Made by a program: the position numbers and the translations under genes. DNA of 64,000 nucleotides from Atherinomorus stipes. Its lineage: Eukaryota; Chordata; Actinopteri; Atheriniformes; Atherinidae. Within the stretch, counting starts at the first letter, position 1, and the number at the start of each line of letters is the position of its first letter. Below, piece by piece: positions 1 to 8,807 of the stretch. Under the pieces are notes generated by a model. That model ran no database searches and was not told the DNA's origin. It saw only the letters and a program-made list of their open reading frames with translations. The DNA is taken from contig JALJCO010001138.1 of the NCBI GenBank assembly GCA_023101725.1, positions 186,001 to 250,000 on the forward strand. Direction: 5' to 3'.

Positions 1-1
1 T

Positions 2-1522
2 ACTTTACAAAACATCCCTAACACCACAATACAGTCTGGTAATATCAGATATTTAGGAATAAATATTTCTCCACAACTTTCAGAGTTAATAAAGTTAAAT
101 TATGTCCAGCTATTAAAGTCAATAGAGGAAGATCTCACGCGATGGAAGCACTTACCCATATCACTCATGGGGAGAATTGCTACCATCAAAATGATGGTTC
201 TACCGAAAATTAACTACTTGTTCTCAATGATACCCACCAAACCTTCCTCCAGTTGGTTTAAGTCACTGGACTCTCACATTTCCAAATTTCTTTGGAAAAA
301 CAAGCCATCACGCATCAGTTTAAAAACCTTACAACAGGTAAAAGACCGGGGAGGGTTAGACTCACCCAATTTCAATTATTATTTCCTAGCAAATAAGCTA
401 CAATTTATTTCCAAATGGCTGAAACCTTCCCATCTAGATGAACCGTGGCTAGACACAGAACAAGCATTATGTGAGGATCTGGATGTCTCTGATTTGCCGT
501 TCAGCAGTTCAGCAGTCAGATCTCATAAATGCTTTAAAAGTATCAACATCTGCTCTACTCTGAAAGCATGGTGGGAATTCCTGAAGTTAACCGAGTCTTC
601 TATTATTCCATGTAAACTCACACCCATCTGGAATAACCTGGATATTTTACAAAACAAGAAAATGATTAATTTTGTGCATTGGAAGGATAAAGGAGTAAAA
701 CAATTACAACATATCATTGAAAATGGAAAATTCCTGTCATTTAATACACTTACCTTACAATACGGGATCAGTAGTACTAAATTCTTAGAATACCATCAAC
801 TTAAATCTATATTAAGCAAAAAATATACCTCTAACCAACTGATCTTGCAGACTCCGGTCAGGGTAGCAGAATTCCTGAATCTCTCTATCCCCAAACTACT
901 GTCGAAAATATATAGATTATTATTAAAACTGGATGATCCAATTTCCCTTCCAACTTCGAAGTGGGAGGCTGACTTGTCCAGAACCCTTAACCAAAACACA
1001 TGGACACAGATATGTTTAAACACGTTCCTAATGACTAAAAACTCAAATATGCAGTTGATACAATTCAAGGTTTTACACAGAGTACATTACACAGGACAGA
1101 GGATGTTCAAGATGGGTCTGTCACCTTCAAATATTTGTTTGCACTGCAATGAGAATACAACAGACAATTATCTTCACGCCTTGTGGTCTTGTCCACCTGT
1201 CCAGAGGTTTTGGCTTCAGGTATGTGATGACCTGTCAACGTGGCTCAGGTGTAACTTTCCTGCAAGCCCCACACTGTGTTTACTGGGGGACTTGGATGAG
1301 ATCAACACGGCAACCAACTATGCACATATGATACTTACTGTATTATGTATTGCAAAGAAAACTATCTTGGTAAACTGGAAATCCAAAAATAATCTGAGCA
1401 TTAGCCAGTTTAGGAATTTCTTAGTAGACCATATCAGTATTGAGACGATGTCTGCCTCCTCTAAGAACCAGTTAGATGAATTCCACTCCCTCTGGTCCCC
1501 TGTGATTAGCTCCATCACTTAA
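2..1522 (+). CDS. LINE ORF2 C-terminal part (L1 clade), incomplete at 5' end
   Basis: The frame is open from the first bases of the window to the TAA at 1520-1522, so the protein starts further left; the ATG at 167 is internal. It encodes about 506 residues of the region after the reverse-transcriptase palm. Visible landmarks are a YLGI motif near nt 47-58, a typical L1-like stretch after it (MGRIATIKM, then FLWKNKPSRI and GGLDSPNF), and a terminal cysteine/histidine motif of C-x2-C-x9-H-x4-C spacing at about nt 1136-1192. That motif is the conserved C-terminal cysteine region of L1-clade ORF2 proteins, whose role is RNA and target-site engagement during retrotransposition. The uninterrupted frame suggests a fairly young copy. 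Whether it is mobile cannot be judged from this part. Confidence 0.85.
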   Translation, partial: TLQNIPNTTIQSGNIRYLGINISPQLSELIKLNYVQLLKSIEEDLTRWKHLPISLMGRIATIKMMVLPKINYLFSMIPTKPSSSWFKSLDSHISKFLWKNKPSRISLKTLQQVKDRGGLDSPNFNYYFLANKLQFISKWLKPSHLDEPWLDTEQALCEDLDVSDLPFSSSAVRSHKCFKSINICSTLKAWWEFLKLTESSIIPCKLTPIWNNLDILQNKKMINFVHWKDKGVKQLQHIIENGKFLSFNTLTLQYGISSTKFLEYHQLKSILSKKYTSNQLILQTPVRVAEFLNLSIPKLLSKIYRLLLKLDDPISLPTSKWEADLSRTLNQNTWTQICLNTFLMTKNSNMQLIQFKVLHRVHYTGQRMFKMGLSPSNICLHCNENTTDNYLHALWSCPPVQRFWLQVCDDLSTWLRCNFPASPTLCLLGDLDEINTATNYAHMILTVLCIAKKTILVNWKSKNNLSISQFRNFLVDHISIETMSASSKNQLDEFHSLWSPVISSIT

Positions 1523-4500
1523 CGTTGGTGTAGGAGAGCTGCCTCGGCGATGTGGGGGTTGGGTGCCGGCGAGTGCTTGATGGCTATGGATCCCTGGCGG
1601 TTGACTTGGGGGGGGTCTGGGCTGCCTCGCCGCTGGGGCGGGGCTGTATCCAGCCCGATGGGGGGCATGGGGGTCAGCGGTTGGGGCTGCTCTGCGGCGG
1701 TGGGCGGGTCGCTGGTGGGGCCCTGGCCGGTGGCTGTCGGCTGGCGCCGGGTGGCCGGGGGTCGTCCCGGGGCGGGGGGGGGGGGGTCCTGGGCCCCGGT
1801 GCTCCGGGGTGGCCCCTGCCTCCGGGGCCGGGGGACCCGGCTTGGCGCTGGGGGGGGCGGGCCGGCGGGACGTGCCTCCTCTGGATTTGGCCGGTCCTCA
1901 CGACCTGGTGACGTCTAGTCACTGCGCCGGGGGCCGGGGCGCCTCTGCTGTGTGCGTGCGGGTGGGGGTGTGTGTGTGGTGGGGCTGGGGGGTGTATCGT
2001 TGTCGTGTCTGTGTCGGGATGTGGGCATCCGGGATGTTGGTGTCGCGGGAGCGGCTATGTGGGGGGTGTGGATTTCCCCTGTGCTTGTCCTGCGTGTGGG
2101 GCTCTGGGGGTCGCGGACGGAGCTGCGCTTTCCACCGGGGTGTTTGGTTTTCGGCGGACCCGTGGTCATGTCGTGTCGTATCGATGTTGGGGTGTCTGGC
2201 GTGGCTGTCGGGGTGTGGGGTTTTGTCCATATCGTTCAGCTCTAGTGTGTGGAGGTGGGGGGTTGCGGGGTGGCCGGGTCTTTTCCACGCCGGGTGCCTG
2301 TCCCGCCCGGCCGCTGTGTCGGTTGGGGCTGGCCTGCGCTGGTGGTCTCTCCGGGGGCTGGGGGGCGGTGGACTTGTGGCGTGGGGGGGCTGGTGGCCCC
2401 GTGGTCCCCGTCCTTGGTATGTGTGGGTGGGTGTGTGACTGGAGGGGGGCGTGAATGCGGTTGTGTGTGTGTGTGGCTGCCTGTGGGGGTGTGTGGAGAT
2501 GGGTGGGTGGGTGGGTGGGGGTGCATGGATGATGGGTGTTTGGGTGCGGGGGTGGTGGTGCATTGGTGGGGTTTGTGTGTGTCGGGTTGGGGGGGGGGGG
2601 AAGGGGGAAAAAAAAAAAAAAAAAAAAAAGAAAAAAAAATAGCAGCTCTGCGTGCCTCTTGGGGGGGTTTGCGAGGCCTGGGGATGTTGGGCCGGTGACT
2701 CTGGCCCCTCCGCCGACCCTTTCCGCCTCCCGTCTCTTTTCCCCCCTCCCTGGCCTGGCGTGGTCGAGCGCCCCCAGGGGCCGAGGCTGGCCCCTCCGTG
2801 GTGAACGCCGGACGCCGGGCCGTGGGGGCGGCCATGCCTGCCCCTTCTGCCCTGGGGGGATCCCGGGAGGCAGGGGTACCTAATGCCGGTAACGGCTCTT
2901 CTTCCAGGGGGGAATTCATACCCCCCTGGTCTCCTTTCCCAGGCCCCCCCCCCCCCCCGCTCTACCTCACACACACACACGTAGGGTTTTGGGGAGGGTG
3001 CGTGTCAAGCGGGCGTGGTGAGGGGAGGGCACCAAAGTGCCTTTGCTTGCCACGTCTAGAGGCAGCCTGCTCCCCAGTTTTAACCACACTTAGACACCTA
3101 AACACATAAAATAACAACAGCTCACAACCACTTCTGAGGGGCGGGCCATATAATGTGTGGAAGGAGGGAGGGGGCCGGTTGGGGGGTCATGCCCCCTACG
3201 CGACCCCACTCCCGGCATGACTTGGCACTGCCCCTTAGTTTTAACTGCAAACAACACACATCTTACACACATAGTCATGAGCGGGGGGTGGGGGGGGGGG
3301 ACAGGGTCCTTTCATACCCCGGTCTCCCGGGCGCTGCTGGGGGGAGGGGGGACAGTGGCTACTTCACGCGCCAGTGGTTAAGGCTGGCTGCATTGCGGGG
3401 GATCTGCTGGCCTGGGGGATGCCTGGCCTGCTGCGTCCGGGGGTGGGGGATGGGGGTGGTGGTGGTGGGGGGGAACGTGTTGGGGGCTTGGAGCTCGCGG
3501 CTCCTTCCCCCGGCCCGAGCTAACACTCAGGAGGCACGAGGGCATGGGCAAGAGAGAGGTGGGTATGTGAGAATAATGAATGAGAGTGTGAAAGAGGAAA
3601 TGTGGGAGGGAGGAACTTGGGCTGGAAGAGGGAGGAGATGTGGGTAAGTGGTTGGAGGAAAGGGGGTATGGAGGGAAGGAGTGGCATGCTCGTGAGTGTC
3701 TAGTAGGGATGGTCATGAGGGGCTGAAGGAAGGAAGGGCGGGAGTGTGATAGGTCAGAGGGATGGGCGGGGCTGGACATGTAAGGGGGGACTGTATGGGG
3801 TATTGGGGGTATAGGGAGGTGGGGGGCGTATGTGTGGGGGGGGTGGGGAGGGGTTGGTGCAGTTATGTGGGGGGAGTGCATGTGTGTGTTAGAGGGTATG
3901 AGGGAGGTGGGGGTAGGTGTGGACGGTAGAGGGAGGAGAGTGTTGGGGGTGGAGAGAGGAGTGAGTGTGGGTATGTAAGGTCGGAGAGCGGAGTGGGTGG
4001 GTGTATGTGTGTGTGGGGGGTACACGGAGGTGTTGGGTAGGGCTGGGCGGTGTGGGCGGGAGGTTCGTATCTCGGTATTCGTGCCGGGCATCTTGGTGTC
4101 GGTGTGGTGCGGTGTGGCTGCGGGTTGGTTGGGGGCCGGGCGCTTTGGTGGGGGGGTGCGGTTTTGTTTGTGGCTTCCGGGGCTTTTTGTGCGGGGCGGG
4201 CGCAGGGGGATCTGTATCTTGTATGTGGTTGCTCTTGCGGTATTGATGTCTTGGGTGCCCATGTCTCGATGTGGGGGCGGTGACGGTATATCTTTCAGCC
4301 CTAGTGTTGGGGTAGGTGTGTGGGGAGTGTGTGTGTGAGCGTGGTGGCAGGGTAGGGGGGTGGTAGAGGTGGTGGCGCCCTGGTGTCAGGTGTATGGGGC
4401 AGGGACGTTGGGGTGGTGGCTGGCCTGCCCTGGGGGGCGTCGTCTGGGGGGTCCGGTCCTCCTGGGTTTCGGTTGGGCCGCCCGGGTCCGGGGGGGGTGG

Positions 4501-4835
4501 CTGCTCCTGGGCGCTTGGGCCCTGGGCCCGGCGCTGTCTCCGCTCCGGGGGACGCCCGGCGCCCGGTGGGGTCGGCAGCTGCTGGTCTTGGTCCGCTGGG
4601 GCCTGGGCCTCCAGACTGCGGGGGGCTCCGGCTGGGGCCGCCTTTTGCCGCCCTTCGGGGGATGCATGTCCGCTCTTTGGGGGGGGGTAGCTGGGATCTG
4701 GGCCTCTGAGTGGCTGCTGGGGGCCTGGGTCGTGAGCCTTGCGGGCTTCCTCCTCCTTGCAGAGACGAGGCTGCATCTGCATGACTGTATCACCACGGAG
4801 CACCCTTTATTATGCATGTTGACACTGTGACACTG
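1523..4835 (+). repeat. 3.3-kb GC-rich, strongly G-skewed region after the LINE ORF
   Basis: The + strand is dominated by runs of G and GT/GGGT words with few A, apart from a poly(A) tract at about 2609-2639 and a more A-rich stretch at 3075-3120. Parts of it recur: the stretch around 1990-2260 and the stretch around 4070-4320 share ordered words (for example TCAGCTCTAGTG near 2238 and TCAGCCCTAGTG near 4297), so it contains a degenerate internal duplication. Long antisense frames here are proline/histidine-rich by-products of the G-rich strand and are not called as genes. The most likely reading is LINE 3' untranslated sequence. An unrelated GC-rich repeat captured downstream of the LINE is the alternative. 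Confidence 0.5.
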
Positions 4836-4946
4836 CTTCCCATTGCGATGACTAGGTTGTACCTCTTCTCTGCTTCCCATTGCGATGACTAGGTTATACC
4901 TCTTCTCTACTTCCCATTGCGCTGACTAGGTTGTACCTCTTCTCTG
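4836..4946 (+). repeat. Three tandem copies of a 37-bp unit
   Basis: Units at 4836-4872, 4873-4909 and 4910-4946 each start CTTCCCATTGCG and end CCTCTTCTCT plus one base, with only a few substitutions between copies. They sit between the G-rich block and the A-rich LINE terminus. Short 3' tandem repeats of this kind are common in LINE 3' regions; no function is claimed. Confidence 0.9.
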
Positions 4947-5275
4947 CGTAGTTCTGCGTGTGTTTGTGTGTGTTTGTATGATCTGAGGATATTTAAGCCA
5001 CCTGCAGGTCCTCCTGTAGGGGATTGCTTGTTTTGTTTTCCAACAGAGACCTTGGTTGTTTAGGGGATCGCGGTACAGATGTACCAGTGAACTGTGTAAG
5101 TGGATTCATGTTTTCTCTCCTCTCTCTCTTCCTCTTCCTTACTCCTTTCTCTCTGTTTCACTTTCTATCATTACCTCTGTTAACTTTAATTTCTCCCTTG
5201 TCAGGCCCAGCAGTATGAAATGGAATGGTGTAATAGACAAATGTTTAAATAAAGAAATAAAATGAATAAACATGA

Positions 5276-5315
5276 TATCAAGTGGAGCCTTATGTTCATA
5301 AAGCTCCGCTTGATA
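5276..5315. repeat. 40-nt imperfect hairpin
   Basis: Left arm TATCAAGTGGAGCCTTATG pairs with the right arm ending GCTCCGCTTGATA, leaving almost no loop. It immediately follows the A-rich LINE end, so it may mark the original integration site or a small palindromic repeat. Confidence 0.6.
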
Positions 5316-5387
5316 AAGCAAAACTGTTCAACAGAATAAAGCAATCAGATTTCCATTCTGCTTGCTTCGATGCTGGACAGGACAAGT

Positions 5388-5394
5388 AAAAAAA

Positions 5395-5429
<35 letters not shown>

Positions 5430-5430
5430 A
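5388..5430. repeat. (TAAA)n microsatellite
   Basis: About ten uninterrupted TAAA units. The rest of 5316-5800 shows no gene; a TTTC/poly(T) tract follows at 5576-5631. Confidence 0.95.
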
Positions 5431-5575
5431 TTCGACCAAACAGGCATCTATGCACAAATCCACCTGGAATCATACTGACATGATCCTAGACTGTCGCCTT
5501 ACTATCAACCAGTTCTACCCTATAACATCAATGTGATCGTGAAGGACAGCATTTAAACATAAATCTTCTCCGCGC

Positions 5576-5631
5576 AGTCTTTCTTTCTTTCTGTCTTTTT
5601 TTGTTTTTTTTTTTTTTTTTTTTTTTTTTTT
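5576..5631. repeat. TTTC/poly(T) tract
   Basis: TTTC repeats run into 28 consecutive T at 5604-5631. Read on the minus strand this is a poly(A), and may be the tail of a retroposed sequence lying to its left. Confidence 0.9.
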
Positions 5632-5819
5632 GCAGCAGTTCAAACTCGCCATATGAGGCTTTAGAAGTTATAGTTCCATTCAATGGCGAATGCAGCTCCG
5701 CCCTCGCGTCTACGTTTCCATAGTGACTCATCGAATCGGTGCTTCATTGATGCAGGCTTTTTATCATGGTAGCGCATGTGTAAAACCCCGGGTTGAACTA
5801 CCCTGAGTTGATTAGAAGC

Positions 5820-6760
5820 TAGAACAGCTTCAACACTTCTGGGAAGGCTGTCCACAAGGTTTAAGAGTGTGTTTATGGGAATTTTTGACCATTCTTCCAG
5901 AAGTGCATTTCTGAGTCACACACCGATGTTGGACGAGAAGACCTGGCTCTCAGTCTCAGCTCTAATTCATCCCAAAGGTGTTCTATAGGGTTGAGATCAG
6001 GACTCTGTGCAGGCCAGTCCAGTTCCTTCACACCAGACTCTGCATCCATGTCTTTATGGACCTGCTATGTGCACTGGTGCACAGTCCTGTTGGGAGAGGA
6101 AGGGGCCAGCTCCAAACTGTTCCCACAAATATGGGAGCATGGAATTGTCCAAAATGTCTCGGTATGCTGAAGCATTCAGAGTTCCTTTCACTGGAACTAA
6201 GTGGCCAAGCCCAGCTCCTGAAAAACAACTCCACACCATAATCCCCCTCCACCAAACTTTATACTGGGCACAATGCAGTCAGACAAGTATCGTTGTCCTG
6301 GCTGCTGCCAAACCCAGACAATTCGTCACTCCAGAGACTGCCTCCGCTGCTCTAGAGTCCAGTCTGTAGTGATTGACTCTGCAGAAAGTTGGCGACCTCT
6401 TTGCACTATGCGCTTCAGCATCTGCTGACCCTGCTCTGTCAGTTTACGTGGCTGACCACTTCGTAGCTGAGTTGCTGTTGTTCCCAAACACTTCCATTTT
6501 CTTATAATACAGCTGACTGTGGAATATTTAGGAGTGAGGAAATTCCACAACTGGATTTGTTGCACAGGTGGCATGCTATTACAGTTCCACACTGGAATTC
6601 ACTGGGCTCCTGAGAGCGACCCATTCTTTCACAAATGTTAGTAAAAACAGTCTGCATGCCTAGCAGTTTCATTTTATACACCTGTGGTCATGGAAGTGAT
6701 TGGAACACCCGATTCCCATAATTTGGATGGGTGAAAAAATACTTTTGGCAGAATAGTGTG
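5820..6760 (-). mobile_element. Tc1/mariner element, internally deleted, one end lost
   Basis: The right end (6715-6760, reading GGATGGGTGAA then ACTTTTGGCA and AGTGTG) is a recognisable fish Tc1 terminus. The matching inverted copy expected near 5800 is absent, so the transposase 3' side is truncated. Minus-strand transposase fragments fill the middle. Beside the standard layout of this fish Tc1 family, two internal stretches appear missing: one near 6322 (between the CCAAACCCAGA and TTCGTCACTCC words) and a larger one near 6363 (between GAGTCCAG and TGTAGTGATTG). It is a dead, non-autonomous copy. Confidence 0.85.
5850..6624 (-). pseudogene. Tc1-like transposase remnant
   Basis: On the minus strand an ATG at 6624 starts MGRSQEPSEFQ. 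A frameshift follows within the helix-turn-helix region, after which TTATQLRSGQPRKLTE continues in another frame. Further down are the catalytic-domain pieces VWSCFSGAGLGHLVPVKG and a DLNPIEHLWDEL block (about 5965-6000) carrying the third acidic residue of the DD34E triad. The middle of the protein is deleted. The original enzyme would cut and paste the element at TA dinucleotides; this copy cannot. Confidence 0.85.
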
Positions 6761-6772
6761 TCTGTTTATACA

Positions 6773-6975
6773 TGAAACAGACACACTGACTGAGGGGTGG
6801 AAATCAGGGGGGAGAGGAGGGATTTCTCTCCAGGGGGGTGGGGGGTGATTTCAGCCTCCCAAAGACGGAGGAGTGTGGGGGAGGCAACAACGCAACTGCG
6901 ACCCCAGCGGAAGGAGGGGATGGGGTGGGGGGGGGTTGGGGGTGGAGGGTAGGGGGTAGGGAGGGAGACATACAT
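6773..6975. repeat. G/A-rich low-complexity stretch
   Basis: A purine-rich + strand with many GGGG runs, and GGGGT/GGGA words concentrated at 6820-6850 and 6910-6965. No coding signal. Confidence 0.7.
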
Positions 6976-7806
6976 GAAGCATGCTGAGAAGCGGGGCCAA
7001 ATTAAACCTAATTAAATGTCTGACGCTCTGGAGTGAGTCAATGCTCTGCAGAGGCGCATCAACTCAGTGTGAATTGGTGACGCCAGATTAGAAATTAGAA
7101 CTTTCATAGGGATAAAATGGAGGATAAAATGTTTTTTTAAGTGCCTTGGGTGCACAACTGAATCAAACAGCCCACATGCCAAAAATCAGCTTCTCTCAGT
7201 GAGAAAATGCCAAATAATATGGCATGAGTAATAGTTTAGTTGATTAGAAAATGAACGTGTTAATTTCAGAGATTAAACTCCCTTGATTAGGACATTAATT
7301 TTGATAGACCTATTTTTTTTTTCTTCTTGCATTTACAATAATCTGGCAACCCCCTAAAACTATCTCAGGGGCCACCAGTTTGGGAAAGGCCATGTAGACT
7401 GTCATCAAGCACTGACATCAGAAAAGTGTCAGATTTGCCACCCAGGTGATGTTAACTGATGGATGCTTTGATGCTAGCTTTGATGAGAGAAAATTTGGAC
7501 AATGCAATATATCTTGAAAGAGAACTATTTTTAACTATTTTTAAAGATTCCCCAACAGAGTACCAGCTGAATGTGTCCAGGGGAGCACCTCTACTTTTCA
7601 GGAGAGCCGAGCTCCCTTTAGATCCCCCAAAAACAAAGAGATTGCGCAAATAAAGAATTGCTTTAAAGATGCTTTAAAGACACACTACAGAACTTTTTGT
7701 AAGTTTCTCAGTGATGGGCCCCCTAGCAACGGCTAATCACTTTGGTCAACGATGGTTGTTGTTAAATGTGCTTTATGAATAAATAACCCTTTAATCTAGC
7801 ATCCAC

Positions 7807-7845
7807 CTTCATCCTACCTGAGGTCTTATCTCAGGTAGGATGAAG
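7807..7845. repeat. Perfect 16-bp hairpin with 7-nt loop
   Basis: Left arm CTTCATCCTACCTGAG (7807-7822), loop GTCTTAT, right arm exactly complementary (7830-7845). Confidence 0.9.
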
Positions 7846-8105
7846 ACTCTTACCTTCTCTTTGGTTCTGTACCTTCCTCTCTTCCTTTTCCTCTCTTCTT
7901 CTGATAATGTTTTCATGCATTTCTTTGCTGAATCCGCCATCAAATGAGTCAGAAATGCATATTTTTAAGGTTGAAAAATTACAATGTGGGTCTTTGGAGT
8001 CCATGGAGTCACAATATAGTTTAAGTAAAATAATGGTGTTATTAGATAAAAAAAATTGTACCGACTACTTTGGACAGATTATCTAATGCTTTAATTAATA
8101 TTTGA

Positions 8106-8145
8106 CTCCTGTAATGCTCTGATGAGCCTCAGAGCATCACAGGAG
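8106..8145. repeat. 17-bp hairpin with one mismatch
   Basis: Left arm CTCCTGTAATGCTCTGA (8106-8122), loop TGAGCC, and right arm TCAGAGCATCACAGGAG (8129-8145). Confidence 0.85.
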
Positions 8146-8789
8146 CAGATTTTTTTTTCTCCATCCATTGCTCTTGTCATCAATGCCAATTTAAAATGTG
8201 TCCCTTTTGTTAATTCACTATCACTTGAGGAATTCCATATTTTTACTGACCAAAGAAAGCCAAGGCCATAGCAGCACTGCATTTAGTCTTTGTCCAAGCT
8301 TTATATTTAGGTTCTGTAGGCTTTAGTTAACTTTATTTCTTTATGTTAGTAGGCTTATCCAGCCAATAAAGCCACTACAGGTCTTTGCAAACATTTTTTC
8401 AAAATTTGCAAACATTTCATACAATTTTCCCAACTGGCTGCAACATCAGATCAATCACATCAGATTATTTAATAAAATGGTGAAAGTCATTTTGCTGTAT
8501 TACATTTCTTGTGTCACACATTTACATTGGGAGAACAGGGATGTGTTATAATTAAAATGATACCAATGATGTTTAATAATTTGGACAATTTACAGCCATT
8601 TTAAATATCCTGTAATTTTTTTAGAATTTTGAGAGTAGCCTAAAATTCTATTGAGATTCTGAACCTGCCGATGCCCGGCTTGTAGTAAAATCATCACAGA
8701 TCCAATGATTTTGGTTGGATTTTTTTTTTTTCTCCTGTGAAAAGAGTATACTGTTATATACTGTTTGGTGAAAAGAACAGCATATTTAC

Positions 8790-8807
8790 GGGGGGGGGGG
8801 GGGGGGG
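8790..8807. repeat. Poly(G) tract
   Basis: About 18 consecutive G on the + strand in otherwise AT-rich DNA. Confidence 0.9.

Larger units (their letters stand above)
1..5275 (+). mobile_element. L1-clade LINE, 5'-truncated by the window edge
   Basis: The left 5.3 kb reads as the 3' half of a non-LTR retrotransposon: an open reverse-transcriptase-type C-terminal frame (to 1522), a long G-rich 3' region, a short 37-bp tandem repeat and an A-rich end with AATAAA-like hexamers near 5250-5275. The endonuclease and reverse-transcriptase palm lie left of the window. The right boundary is inferred from the A-rich end and the change in composition; no target-site duplication could be tested because the 5' end is missing. 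That the whole G-rich block belongs to this LINE is inference, based on contiguity and strand asymmetry. Confidence 0.6.

Noticed and set aside
1919..2980. Long antisense frames rich in Pro, His and Thr (also 3378-4262 and 3889-4803)
   Set aside because: They are the complement of the G-rich block; low complexity, overlapping frames on both strands and no family resemblance.
4836..4946. CRISPR-like array
   Set aside because: Units are directly adjacent with no spacers, there are only three copies, and the context is a vertebrate LINE.
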